In this document: piece by piece, positions 45,776 through 57,229 of the stretch
Layout: each line of letters starts with the position of its first letter
Numbering within the stretch: position 1 is the first letter of the stretch
Source: Calliphora vicina
Taxonomy: Eukaryota > Arthropoda > Insecta > Diptera > Calliphoridae
Length of the DNA stretch: 64,000 nt
NCBI RefSeq assembly: GCF_958450345.1
Contig: NC_088780.1
Location: forward strand, 37,905,667-37,969,666
Reading direction: 5' to 3'
Program-made: the position numbers and the translations under genes
Notes under the pieces: generated by a model
Databases searched by the model: none
Told to the model about the DNA's origin: nothing
What the model saw: the letters and a program-made list of their open reading frames with translations, nothing else

Positions 45776-46700
45776 ATGGGTCGTAAAGTAAAAAATATTT
45801 CGTTAGTGATTTTTCATTACAAAAAAGGAAAAAAAAATATAAAAATATTGCTGAAATATTGAATATGAAGCCAAATACTGTGACATTATCCGAGGATCGA
45901 TTTTATTTTAAAAAACAAACTGAGCAGTAAAAAAAGATTACCGAGGTGGAAGACTGCCGTATTGTTAGAACAATCAAGGCTAACCCACGCTTATATGCCC
46001 CCAAAATTGTTACTGAAGTTAAGGCGTAATTTGGAAAGATCGTTTCAGAAGCTACAATACGTCACCCCCAATGGCCATATTGCCCGAAAAAAAACCTTTC
46101 GTGAATTTAAAAAACAAAAATCATCGATGAAAATTTGCTAAGAAGCATATAAAATAAGTTGTAAATTGGTGGGAAGACGTAATTTTTCTCGATGAAAGCA
46201 AATTTAACTAAGCTAGGAGTTAAAAGGAAAAAATATTACTCCAACAGTTAAGAGGAGGAAGTGTTATGGTTTGGGGCTGCATAATAGAGAATGGGGTTGT
46301 GAAACTGGTATTAATCGAAGGCATTATGAACAAGGATGTTTATTTGAACATTTTGAGAGACAATTTGAAACAATCTACAGAAAAAATGGGAATTGCAAGA
46401 ACTGTTGAATTGTATCTGGAAAACAAACCTAATCGTACAGTCAACGTTGTTCATGAGCGGTTGCTTTATAATTGTCCTAAAGTGATTAATACGCCTGCTC
46501 AATCCGCAGACACGAATGCCATAGAAAATTTATGGGACCATTTAGACCGCCTAGTCCGCGGAAATTCCGTTTCTTTGAAAAACGAACTCAAAAAAAGTTA
46601 GCAGGAAGAATGGGATAAATAATATCAGTGTTGATTACTTGCAAAAAATTATTTATAACATGCCAAATCGTCTTTCCGAGGTTAAGAAAAATAAAATAAT
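45776..46700 (+). pseudogene. second Tc1-like transposase, heavily broken
   Basis: It starts MGRKVKNIS and continues through an HTH-like piece (NIAEILNMKPNTV) and RIVRTIKANPRLYAPKIVTE. Then come FLDESKFN (first aspartate region), GGSVMVWGCIIENGVVKL, and NTPAQSADTNAIENLWDHLD. In the last block the glutamate survives, but SPD.NP reads SADTNA. The second aspartate block (expected QQDN.P.H) reads YLENKPNRT, so that D is lost. Multiple stops and frameshifts. Unrelated in sequence to the intact element beside it. Confidence 0.75.
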
Positions 46701-46726
46701 ATCCAAGCAGATATTTTATTATTTTA

Positions 46727-47331
46727 CTAGATGATCCGGCAAACGTTGTTCTGCCATACAAATTATTTCTAGTGAATATTTTGGTTGCTAAATAAAAAAT
46801 AACGAATGTATTCTAAGTGAATTTGGCATTATAGGTATTTTGATGCCAAATGAAGATAAATACAAACAAAATTTTTTGGCGAAAAATATTTAAAAAAAAA
46901 ATGGGTGGATAAAAAAATGGGATACATCCTAATGTCCTAGCGGTATGAAATATAATATTCTCGTACCTAATAAAAATATATACAAAATTTCATAAAAATA
47001 GATAAATATAGATATTTGTATATTGCTCATACAAAATACTAAAATCTCGGCTAAAAAACGGGTGGGTGAGGGTCGGTTGATGAAAATTTGGGGTTTATAG
47101 GTATTTTTAATGCCAAACAAATAAAATGCGAAAAAAAGCTTTTGGTCAAAAAATTGTAAAAATAAATAAATTCTGGATAGGGTCACCCTAATGACATAGC
47201 GGTATGAAATATACGTTACGACCTATTCTCATACCTATCAAACATACATACAAAATTTCATAAAAATCGGTTGAGCCGTTTCGGAGGAGTTCAAACACTA
47301 ACATTGTGACACGAGATTTTTATATATTAGA
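46727..47331 (-). mobile_element. Helitron-like element
   Basis: On the minus strand the 5' end is TCTAATATATAAAAATCTCG and the 3' end GCCGGATCATCTAG followed by T. The TC start and CTAG|T end are Helitron-type. The base before TC is T rather than the expected A, and no strong 3' hairpin is visible. The internal phrase ggttgagccgtttcggagga is typical of widespread insect repeats. No protein coding. Confidence 0.5.
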
Positions 47332-47439
47332 AATTAAAATTTAACAAAAATTTATTTCAAGTTTTCATATACTATCTTAATAATGTGTTTTGTGACTATC
47401 GATCCATAATTATACATATCACCGGACATAGTTGGGGGT

Positions 47440-47710
47440 AGTGCACTAAATGTTGATTGAAATCAGCATTGCACTATCACTCACTAAAATTACAAAAAAT
47501 TTAATTTGCACTATTTTTTAACAGCTTTAGTGATAATGCTTATTTCTTAACTAGCACTAAAAAAATAGTGATAGTGATAATTTTTTAACTATCACTAAAC
47601 GAAGATTTAGTGGAAAAATCTGAACTACAATTATTTAGTGCAAAATTTTAACCTGCAATCAAAAAAAGCTGCATTAAAAATACTATCACTAAATTTTCAA
47701 AAATGAGTAG
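47440..47710. repeat. cluster of ACTATCACTAAA / TTTAGTGATA motifs
   Basis: At least eight copies of (T)AGTG(ATA) or its complement, in both orientations, within about 270 bp (for example gcactatcactcactaaa, ctaaaaaaatagtgatagtg). This gives strong hairpin potential. Probably the core of a fold-back element; no ends defined. Confidence 0.45.
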
Positions 47711-49590
47711 TCATGAAATTGTTGAATCCAAATTCGAAAAATACAAATTTTAAATATTTTTTGTTATTTTTAATGAAATATTGGTCTTAAGTTTTAAATT
47801 AATGCACAGAAATAAACTTAAACCATTTTGAACTTAAAAATTTAGTGCACAATTTGAAGTTACACACAAATTATACTACTTGTTCATATTTATATTTTTA
47901 TGAAAACTGAATGCTGAAATATTGATATGCATTTCTCAAAATGAAAGATATAGAAGATTTGATACAACCACACACAATAATCTTAATAAAAGGTCTTCCA
48001 ATAGGGGCTTCCAAAAGTTGACAGTTGATAACGGCCGTATTGTTGAAGCTACATCTATCGAATTGGCTGTCATTTTTTCAGTTTGTTTTTCCAAATCACC
48101 ATGGACGAATATATCGTTTAATAAACATAAAAATGTTCGATGATATCTCACACTTTGTTTTTTTTTTCAAATTTAAAGATAGGAAGCCCTTAATGAAAAA
48201 CCCTTTAGTTAATAATGATCTTTATTTAAAAATTTAAGAGCTTTAATTTTAAATTAAACATCAATTCGCTCTCTTAAATAAACAATATTAATTAGTCATG
48301 GATACTATCGAGTCAATATACTATTTATTCTTGAATGCGTACGATGAGTATTTTTGTAAAAGCCACATTCTCAACTATTTTTACATGCAAACAACAAGCT
48401 GTTCAACTAACTAACCAACTTCCCAATTAGTCAAACGCGTCATCATAAACTTAATAAGCAAATGTTTTCAATGATTTTTTTCGTAACGTTACTTTTTTGC
48501 TTCAAAGTATGTATTTTCTTCTAGTACGAGTATTTTGTTGGTAAATAAATATGGTACTAAAAAGTATTAAGAAATGTAAATGTGTCTATGTACAAACAAA
48601 TAACCTTAAGTTTATAGTATCGATTGTTAATTTAACATTTGCATTTAAAGGCCGATTTATTTACACTTCTATTTGTTTAAGGCGAAAGCAACATAAGTAG
48701 AATTCTATGAGTAATTGATTAAATTTTGTTTTCTTTTGTTTTATATACTTAACCCCATTAACTAAAAGTCTAGTTATACTGCCGGTTAACATGATTTTTG
48801 TCAGTATAACTTTAGGTTAAAACATAACTATAATTGTAATATTGGAGGTTAGTTTCAGAAATAATTAAATATGTGTGATAGAAGATGTGAAGAACTGAGA
48901 AGATATTTTTATAAGATATTTGTTTGATTTTGAAAGATCATTTCAAACGACTAATGGTTTCGGAACAGACAAACTGTTTTTGGTGGGATTTTTCTGATCA
49001 GTAGACTTGTTACAAATTGTTACTTGCCTTAATTTACAAAATTAACCAAATTTTAATTAGTCTTTTTTAGATTTTACATTTAAAATTTGCTTTTAAGCAA
49101 CGAAACAATTTGTTTTTGTTTCGACACTAACACAGCAAAAAAAAAAAAAGTGAAATGGTTCTTCTACATTTTGGGTCTTTGTTTTTGTGTTCAAATTATG
49201 CTGGCATATTTTAATTGCTTTTATATACAGAACTAAACGATTTGTTTTTAGTTTGTTCCATCCATCCATCCATCCAACAAACCAACCAACCAACCGTCAA
49301 TTAGTCTAGTATGTATTTTCAAAACCCTAAATATATACAAAAGAGAAAGAGCGGCAAACAGTAAGAGAATGAAGGTACTGTAGCAGTAGTACCCCCCAAT
49401 CATTAATTGTAATCTTTTGCAAATATTGAAAATAATTTAAAAAAAAAGCTTATAGACGAGAGCTTCATTTACTTACTTGTTCTAGCCATCTGTATTCATC
49501 ATCATCATCATCGTGGTTCAGTTTGATTATTTATTGATGGACTACTGACGTCTTCTACAAACGATCATTATTTTTCTTTATTTGTAAAAT
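47711..49590. other. mostly single-copy-looking non-coding sequence
   Basis: Higher complexity than the repeat islands, with a (CCAT)n run at about 49258-49277 and (CAT)n at about 49497-49512. Likely intron or upstream region for the exon at 50090. No exon recognised. Confidence 0.4.
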
Positions 49591-49596
49591 TCAAAA

Positions 49597-49602
49597 TCAG
49601 TT
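49597..49602 (+). promoter_or_regulatory. candidate initiator TCAGTT
   Basis: TCAGTT matches the fly initiator (TCAKTY) and sits at the start of a less AT-rich patch (gtcgtgtggtcgttgtcg). It lies about 490 bp upstream of the ATG at 50090. No TATA box is at the right distance and the downstream element is weak. Confidence 0.25.
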
Positions 49603-50089
49603 GTCGTGTGGTCGTTGTCGTCCGCCGTTTAATATTTGTTTGTTTTTCTTTTTTAAAAGTTATTTGTTTAAATTCATATTGCATTATTGAATATTTTGTT
49701 TTGGCCACATATGGCAGCAATATAGTATTGTGCGTTATTTTTATTTACTCATTATTTGGTGGCTACTCTCTAGAGTCTTTCAATACAATTTTGTCGGTTT
49801 AAAATTAAAAATACAAATTTTGTATTCGCTGTGCCAGTTTATTGTTTAAATATTTATTGTAAAATACAAACTGAAATGGACGCTAAAAAATCATTTCTCG
49901 GAATCTTAAAAGAAAATATATAAAAAAAAAATTGTAAAAAAAATATAAATTACCTTGACTGATATTTGGAGAAATTGCGTGCCAAAAAAAAATTTAAATA
50001 TTTAAAAAAACATGTATTCAGTTTGAATAATTAATTAAAAAAGTTTGATATAGTGCAAAAATCATAAAAGTTTAAAAGAAATTTTCATT

Positions 50090-50137
50090 ATGGGAAATCG
50101 AGGCGCCAAAGCAAAGCAACCGTCACCAGATAAACAG
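50090..50137 (+). CDS. short first coding exon (MGNRGAKAK...)
   Basis: ATG opens 16 codons, MGNRGAKAKQPSPDKQ, ending at CAG|GTACTT in phase 0. Gly at position 2 with a small residue at 6 and Lys at 7 is compatible with N-myristoylation, though Ser/Thr at 6 is preferred. Same strand and same exit phase as the exon at 41826, so the two may be alternative first exons of one gene. The gene is not recognised. Confidence 0.45.
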
Positions 50138-50420
50138 GTACTTTATAGATTTAAAAACAAATATTTGATGATCAATTATTTTATTTAGTGATTTACTAAA
50201 AACAAAGGTTCAGATCATTAAAAGAAATTAATAGATACAAGATTTTCGTAATTTTATAAATAAAACATCGGTTTTTGATCACAAATCGGACTCCTAATGT
50301 TTTACTAAGTTATGATTTCAGTTTTTCTTAAATTTTCATAAACAAATAATTATAATAACAAATAAATAAAATAACTTAAAAATGAGGGATTTACAAAAGA
50401 TATCATACCTTTTGACCCCG

Positions 50421-50800
50421 GTTTTTGTTTTTAATAACTTATATGTCATTTTGAAGTGAACCTTTCTGTCATTTCTTCGCACTTAGTTATTGAATATTAT
50501 AGTGTAAACAAAAATGCGGAATTTTTAAAAATTTATTTTGAAACATTTGTACAATATAAATTTATTCAAACTATTGGACATTGTTAACTATAAAAATTTT
50601 CAATCTTGCTGGCAAAAATGGATTCCGAGTCAAAAGAACTGCTCATATTTTAAGGCCAAGAACGAATCAAACCAATATTGCTGCTTGAGTAGCACCCAAT
50701 GATTTTGCAAGCTCTTGTTGAGTTTTACAACAATCATCATGGAGTAATGCCTTCAATCCTATATAAATACAAATCATCATTCACAAATACGTTATTTTTT
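50421..50800 (-). pseudogene. mariner remnants, internally deleted
   Basis: Minus strand from about 50800: KALLHDDCCKTQQELAKSLG followed by ATQAAI, the second HTH of mariner transposase. This is fused to SFLALKYEQFF and a decayed GIH block, the C-terminus. All catalytic residues lie in the deleted segment. At 50421-50505 an oppositely oriented 5' leader of the same family (ttattgaatattatagtgta) adjoins. Confidence 0.6.
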
Positions 50801-50839
50801 TCTCTTTTTAACTATTTTTTTTATACATTTCAATGTAAA

Positions 50840-50862
50840 TAAACGGTTGCGGGTCAGCTAGT
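50840..50862 (+). mobile_element. solo Helitron 3' terminus
   Basis: gcgggtcagctag followed by T repeats the 3' end of the Helitron at 22166-25127 (CGGGTCAGCTAG). Upstream sequence is unrelated and no 5' end is found. Confidence 0.45.
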
Positions 50863-52261
50863 AATAAATAAGTATGTAGGAATCTTTGGCTTACAAACGT
50901 GGAGGAAAAATATGTCGCGTTCTTAATCATATCAAAGAATATAAAAATAACGAATACAAATATTTCAATATAACAACAGATACACACATTATTCTACACA
51001 CATACTTCAAAATCGCTTTAAAAAAATATTTTTAAATTCAGAGACTGTTGAGCTGAAAAGCTGGGTGAAGGGGGAAAAGGCTGGATAATTGGAAGAGGTG
51101 TTCAAACTTTCTGAGCCGAAACAAAATTGTTTAGATTTTGTTATTCAGAACAATTGCACAAATAAATATGAAAAAAGGAAAGAAATAAAACGAAGTAATT
51201 AGTATTTTTTCTAATTATTTATTCAATTGTTTGAAAAATGTGGATTCTTACCATAAGGAACAATAGTATTAGCGAAGTGAACAGTTCAAAGTTTGATTTG
51301 TATCTCTCTCAAAAAGAAGTATTTACGACTCTACGATTAATTTAGTACTTAATGACAAGTGGAATTATACTGCAACACATAGCATTCTGCATTAGTATAT
51401 ATTGAGGAAAATAGGAATTGCAGGGAAATTAGGAAAATCGCTAAGTGTTGTTTTTGGCGTAAACAGAGACTTTTGTATTTATTTAAATGCAATCGAAAAC
51501 ATGTTCCATTTTCTGTAGCGTACTAGAAGATGCATTTGACTTATGAAATCCAATGTAATTTTTTTGTTTAATCGATAAAGAATTTAATTCTAGATCGACT
51601 ATAAAACCGATAACTTCCCATTTCACAAGACCAATGTACTTTTTTTGTCGTTTTCAAAACCGATTCCGACATTGATTGGATTCTATGACAACTCCGATAG
51701 TGCTTTTTTAACTTCAAATGTGTATGAATGTCGCGTGGTAATGCCGATTTTTAAACATTTTCTCTAATTGTCGATAATTATATGTAATAAAAGCTTTGAT
51801 TAATCTTATTGGAAATAATTTAAAGCTATTAACTATTTATTTATTTATTTGAATTTGTAGCAAATTGATCTAAACATTGCATTTATAAAAAAAAAATAAA
51901 ATCTTTTTCTCATAAAAGTGACAGATAAACACAAATACAAACAGACAATACGATCAATCAGGTTTGCCAAGTACTTTGCTTAGCTGTCCCCAAACATAAT
52001 TAAAAGTATCCCCAAAATTTCCTAAATATTTGTTTTTAAATAAAAAAATTTATTTTTTCCTTGCAAATAATCCTTAACCCTCTAACCCGCAAACTTCAAA
52101 AAGCAAAAAAAAAAGTCGAATAATTTTTTTTAGGTTAATTATGAAGAGTGTCTCAGGGTATTGTTGCCGGGTTAGGCGTAAAAAAAAAACAAGATGTAAA
52201 CATTTTAGCATTATTTTTAGAATTTGAGCAGCATAAATAAAGATCGCATTTTTTAGCAAAC
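50863..52261. other. non-coding stretch
   Basis: AT-rich sequence without recognised elements or exons. Confidence 0.4.
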
Positions 52262-52409
52262 TCACTGTGTTTGCGACTTCGTCATTAACTGGATGTTTTG
52301 CTTTTTCGCCAACTTTTGAACTTCCGGGCGGTGGATCTTCTTGTGGAGTACCAACTGATCATGAAGCAAGGCGGATAATTTAATCCGTCTGCGGTCTCTA
52401 TCGCCATTC
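52262..52409 (-). CDS. weak candidate terminal exon of a small gene
   Basis: On the minus strand an AG acceptor (aaattctag) precedes an open frame with balanced codon use. It encodes NGDRDRRRIKLSALLHDQ, then VLHKKIHRPEVQKLAKKQ, and ends TKSQTQ and TGA at 52262. Charged and helical, with no recognised domain. About 220 bp upstream (52626 leftward) an ATG opens MKVFRSIRNIFFKKVRYSS, which looks like a mitochondrial targeting sequence. The two pieces do not join in frame with obvious splice sites. It may be a small mitochondrial protein or chance. Confidence 0.25.
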
Positions 52410-53080
52410 CTAGAATTTTTTTTATATATCAAAAAATATAACAAAAAAGTAAAAAAGTATTAAATATAACACGCCGATAAATTTAGCCCCAACCCGCAAC
52501 AGTGCCCTGTTTTTGCGTTCCAACACACTTTTTCTTAATTGTTTAACATTTACAAATGCATAGACTGAACGAAGAATATCTAACCTTTTTAAAAAAAATA
52601 TTTCGAATAGATCGAAAGACTTTCATTTAAAAAAAAAAACACAAAATTTCACGTGCTAAAATTATGACATCACTCACAAAGCAGCTGACAGAACAAAAAC
52701 TAAAAGTCAGAATGCATTTCGACATTCGAGCGAAATGTTAACAAATCATTAACTAAAGTCACCGTTAAATTTAAAAAAAAACAAGTAAGAGAGCTATATT
52801 CGGATGTGCCGAATCTTATATACACTTCACCAAATTATTTATACATACTTCAAAATACAAATTTTTAATATTTTTAGGTAAAAAATTTTTTTTTTTAAAT
52901 TTTAAAAAAAAATTTTTTTTGGTGAGAAAAAAAATTCGGGTTAAAAAATATTTTTTCCGATTTTGACCTACTGTAGGTCCAACTTACTATGGTTTTATAT
53001 AAGTCATTGCAAAGGTCTTTGAAATATCTAGCATTAGATATCCATATTGTCTATATTAATGACTTAGTAATCCAGATATA

Positions 53081-54672
53081 CAGTATTGGCCATAACTAAA
53101 GCACCTCAATCGATTTTTTCAAATCATAATTTTTTTTGATAAAAACGGCTTTTTTGGGATGTATTTTGTATATATTTTATTAACTAATATTGTTAATGTT
53201 CATTTAATATTAATTTAGTAAAAGATAATTTTATTAAAAATTAATTTAAAATTATAAATCATATAAAAACTTAAAACGCAACGGACAAAACAAAAGCACC
53301 CTCTTATAAGATGTTTAAAAATTTGACTCGGTACTGCATATTTGCAATGTGAGTTATCGGGAATCACAATGAATGGACTTAAAAATTCCAAAAGATAAAA
53401 ATAAAGGAAGACATAATGTGAAAAATTTAAGTTTTATACAGTTTATTGTAAAAAAAACAATGACAAGGAACAAGTACTCCAGTAAATTTAAAATTAAAGT
53501 TATTGAAGACTGGAAGACGGGCTTATTACTACATGAATTGAGTAAAAAATATTTAATTAACAGATCAGTTATTTCCAGGCTCGTTTCAAAATTTGTTAAG
53601 ACTGGTCGAAAATCTCCGGTGCATTCTGGAGGGCGAAAAAAACACGATATTATGATTCCTTGATCAAAAGAGCAATACAAAAAGATCATACAGCAATAGC
53701 TATTCATGTACGAACAAGTTTAAGATTATGCGTTAGCGAAAGAACAATCCGCAGAAGAGTAGTAGAAGCCCGATTATTCAGCTGACGACCAGCAAAAAAC
53801 ATTTCTATCAGCTAAGAACAAGAAAGCTAGACTGAAATTTGCCAAAGCCCACATCGACTGGAGTGTCCAAAAATTAAAGACAGTACTGTTCCCTGACGAA
53901 ACCAAATACAACTTTAAAAGTTCCGCTGGAATAAGGCGTGTACGCAGACCAAAAGGAGGAAGACTGAATCCTAAGTATTGCAAAGGAACAATTAAACATG
54001 GAGGAGGCAATGTAATGGTCTGGGGTTGCTTTTCTGGTCAAGGATTTGGGCCAAATCATAAAATTTATGGGATTATGGATCGGTTCATGTACCGTGATGT
54101 ATTGAAAGCTGTAATGTTGCCTTATGCCAGTGAAGAGATGCCAATTATAGGGAGCTTCCAACAGGATAACGATCCTAAGCACCCCTACAAAGTTTGTAAG
54201 ACTTGGCTACACAGCAATAAGATTCAAGTTCTTCATTGACCTGGTCAATCTCCCGATCTCAATCCTAATGAGAACTTGTGGCAGATTGTTAATATGAAAA
54301 TAAATACAAAAACAAAAAAAGAACAAAAATTGTTGAAATAAGGATCGGAAATTTTCACGATTTATTTCATGCCGTTAAAATAGCCTGGTAGGAATATCGA
54401 AAAACATATTATCATCTATGCCAAGAAATGTTCTTGTGCCATCCAAAACAAAGTATATCCTTGAAGGGGTGCTTTAGTTTTGTCCGTTTCATTTTCTACC
54501 TTAAAATATTTTTTGATTTTAAGTTACCTCTTATAGAAAGGTTAACTTTGAAAGTATTTGTTTATCAATACTAAACATATTAACAAATGAAAATAATATA
54601 TAATAGATATTTAAAACTTTGATTTTATACAAAAAAAATACCATATGAAAAAAATTCATTGAGGCAATACTG
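53081..54672 (+). mobile_element. dead Tc1-like element in family A host
   Basis: Flanked by TA (53079-53080, 54673-54674). Left end CAGTATTGGCCATAACTAAA; right end (reverse complement) CAGTATTGCCTCAATGAA. The right terminus lacks about 15 bp of the left. Inner inverted copies (acggacaaaacaaaagcacc near 53281; ggtgctttagttttgtccgt near 54463) show an IR/DR plan. Length is 1592 bp. Confidence 0.85.
53460..54330 (+). pseudogene. Tc1-like DD34E transposase, broken
   Basis: N-terminal HTH (YSSKFKIKVIEDWKTGLLLH, then KKYLINRSVISRLVSKF) and a GGRKK hinge are followed by stops. The catalytic region has FPDETKYNFKS (W/S before DE changed), KHGGGNVMVWGCFSGQGFGP, SFQQDNDPKHPYK and PGQSPDLNPNENLW. Spacing D to E is 34, but a stop replaces the residue before PGQSPD. 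At least four stops or shifts. Confidence 0.8.
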
Positions 54673-54954
54673 TAGGTCAAAAATCGAGGTAGTCCTGGTT
54701 TTTTCATCATATATCAGCCATTTGTGGACCGATTTTGCTGATTTTAAATAGGAAACTTCTCGAATTATTGAAGATTTGGATACCGAAGATATCTGGGTTC
54801 ATCAGAAAATTGATTTCAACAGACAGACGGACATGGCTTAATCGACTCCGCTATCTTCCAGAATATATATACTTTATAGGGTCGGAAAATTATATTATGG
54901 AAATTACAAACGGAATGACAAACTTATATATACCCTTCCCACGAAGGGTGTTTT

Positions 54955-56419
54955 GTAATGCATGCCTTGTGGCACTCTTGCTGGTTAGAGGGTAAAATCC
55001 ACGAAATATTTGAAAATCCTCTGTTCTCTCTTCCCATAACCTATTCAAAATCCTCAAATTTGGAGATAAATATCAAGGTTTGGCAAGCCTGCATGCGATA
55101 ATGATTAAAATAAAATTACAATTATTGAGGGAGGTTCAACTAAAAAAAAACATGATCATACACACATTCTCATGTCAGAAAATGTGGAAAAAAAACTCAC
55201 CAATACACACAAAACATCAATACACCAACCAAAAAAAAGAGAGAAGTGATTTGTCTGTCAGTTTCATGTATTGGGGAGACAGGAACCCCAATAACAATAA
55301 CAAAACCAACAGTATTTGTTGTAGTTTTTCTTAGTCATGGGGTCATAGAATTTAAAGCATTACAACAATTTTAAACAAACACATGTCTAGAGCAATTCGG
55401 AAAAAGAACACAACCAACACTTCTTGATACATAATAGTAGTGGCAAGAAATACAAATCAAAAACAAATAAAAGCCTAAAAATAGTTTTTATATTTTATGT
55501 TTGGTTGTTGAACAAAAAAAAATGCATTCAATACCCTCTAAATGTGTGTTTAAAATTTAAATGCAGGCGGCAGCAGCATCATTTTCCTAAACTCCTCATA
55601 CAAGATGCATTCTGGTGTTTAATTTTATTTTATTATAACGATGAGTATTTTGGAAGGAGTTCCGTATGTATGTTTTTATGCGTTTCTAGTTGTTGGTTGT
55701 TCTTCCTATATAGTAGAATTTATTTGAAGAATATGAAATGAACTCTGAATGTGAACTTTTAGGAAGTGAGTATTCCCCCATTTGGGCACCAACGCCAAAA
55801 CTGTAGACAAAGAAAACGACACGTATTTTTATTATAATTCATTTTCATTTTCGTTTTTTTTTTTATTTTTTTTTTCGTTTATACTCCAAGTAACACATTG
55901 TTGTTTTGTATTTACAATATTATGCTGGATATTTGTTATTTGTTGTATTTCAAAATGTGTGTTCAAGTATTTTGTTGTTGCTATTTTGGTTTTTGTTTAT
56001 GTTCCAATTTCTTCATATGAAAAAAAAAACGTTGTTTTTCCTCGCTGAAGTCATCCATGATGGTTGTTGTATGCGTGATGTAAACAAATTGCCAAAAAAA
56101 AAAAAATCTACTAAAATTTTGATTTGTTGGCTACACAAGTTTTTGAATTTGGGTACAGTGAGTGTCACTGGAAAATGAATACTTAATAGACTAGGATTTA
56201 CCAATGTTGGCAAAAATCTTTAAGACTGTGCCATTGTGCAAGCTGACGGAAATATGCCCCAGTGACCTGCTATTAATTCAATTAAATTATAGGTCCATTT
56301 GTATTAATTTTTCAAAACTGATAGATGATTCTTTCTCTTAAATAGTTATCTTGATATTGATGATCTACTAACTAAGATAGTTCTTTTTGGAACAATTTGT
56401 TCATGGTAACAGTTAAGAA
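54955..56419. other. non-coding stretch
   Basis: Several open frames here (for example 55424-55741) have low-complexity Phe/Leu/Cys composition from T-rich sequence. No conserved domain or splice support. Confidence 0.4.
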
Positions 56420-56421
56420 TA

Positions 56422-57220
56422 AAGAAGTGGCCACTTAAAATCGGTACGGATTAAAGCGAGCATAACTTTTAAATAAAACATCGTATGTTAACATTTTATA
56501 TATGAAATTAAAGGTAATTTATTAAGGTATAGCGAATAAATTTTCTGTCTTTTCTTCTTATGCCTCCCATTAATAGCTGCACAACTTTTCTTCCCACTTC
56601 TACCGTTATTCCAGCATATTTATTCCAATTTGTTCTCATCAAAATCTGGTTATTTACTGTACCTTCACTCTTTTTCAATTTACGTTTAACAATTGCCCAA
56701 TATATCTCGATTGGACGAATATTTGGGCAATTTGTTTAATTGATATGTTTTGGTATAACATCAATATTATTCTCATTATACCACTTCATAGTTGTATTTG
56801 AGTAATGACAACTTGTCATTGAGTAATGACAACTTGGCTAAAACTTTATATCGGATGTGTGATGTGTTATAAATGACAGCAATCGCTTTTCCAAACTCTC
56901 TTTTTATATATAATTCTGAAAATTCTTTAAAAACATGTCTGCAAAGCTTGACTCTTCAAACCGCAGCTGCGGATTGCCTGCAAAATTAAAATTTTACGTA
57001 TTCATATTTAAAGGCCACACAACCTCGAGCTGCCGAGACGTAAAATTTTTGATCTGATATCTGCCGAAAATCAGGTTTTGGCCTGACATGAATTGCAATT
57101 CATGGTATAATAACGGTAGATTTGTTGTTAAAAACGTATGTAAATCTTTTTCCAGTTTGATAACAGGGGCCGTTGTTATGATTACTACAGTGCGTACCGA
57201 TTTTAAGTGGTCACTTCTTT
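56422..57220 (-). mobile_element. IS630-Tc1-mariner element with RPIE-type transposase remnant
   Basis: Inverted ends AAGAAGTGGCCACTTAAAAT and (right, reverse complement) AAGAAGTGACCACTTAAAAT extend through CGGTACG. They are flanked by TA (56420-56421, 57221-57222). Length is 799 bp. The minus strand keeps the transposase C-terminus: KWYNENNIDVIPKHIN, NCPNIRPIEIYWAIVKRKLK (glutamate of the DDE triad in RPIE), then VNNQILMRTNWNKYA. The front half with the first aspartate and HTH is gone. The precise family within the superfamily is not settled. Confidence 0.7.
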
Positions 57221-57229
57221 ACTGCCCCA

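Larger units (their letters stand above)
52783..54952 (-). mobile_element. family A element, split by a Tc1-like element
   Basis: Starts aagtaagagagctatattcgg (3' end, hairpin decayed to TTCGGATGTGCCGAA), holds the A/T-run core and ttagatatccatattgtc, and is interrupted at 53081-54672. It resumes with ggtcaaaaatcgaggtagtcc and ends tatacccttcccacgaaggg. Removing the insert and one TA gives ccagatataggtcaaaaat, as in intact copies. Confidence 0.72.

Noticed and set aside
55424..56178. Several overlapping frames of 80-105 codons
   Set aside because: Composition is dominated by Phe, Cys, Leu and Lys from T- and A-rich runs; no splice sites, start context or homology.
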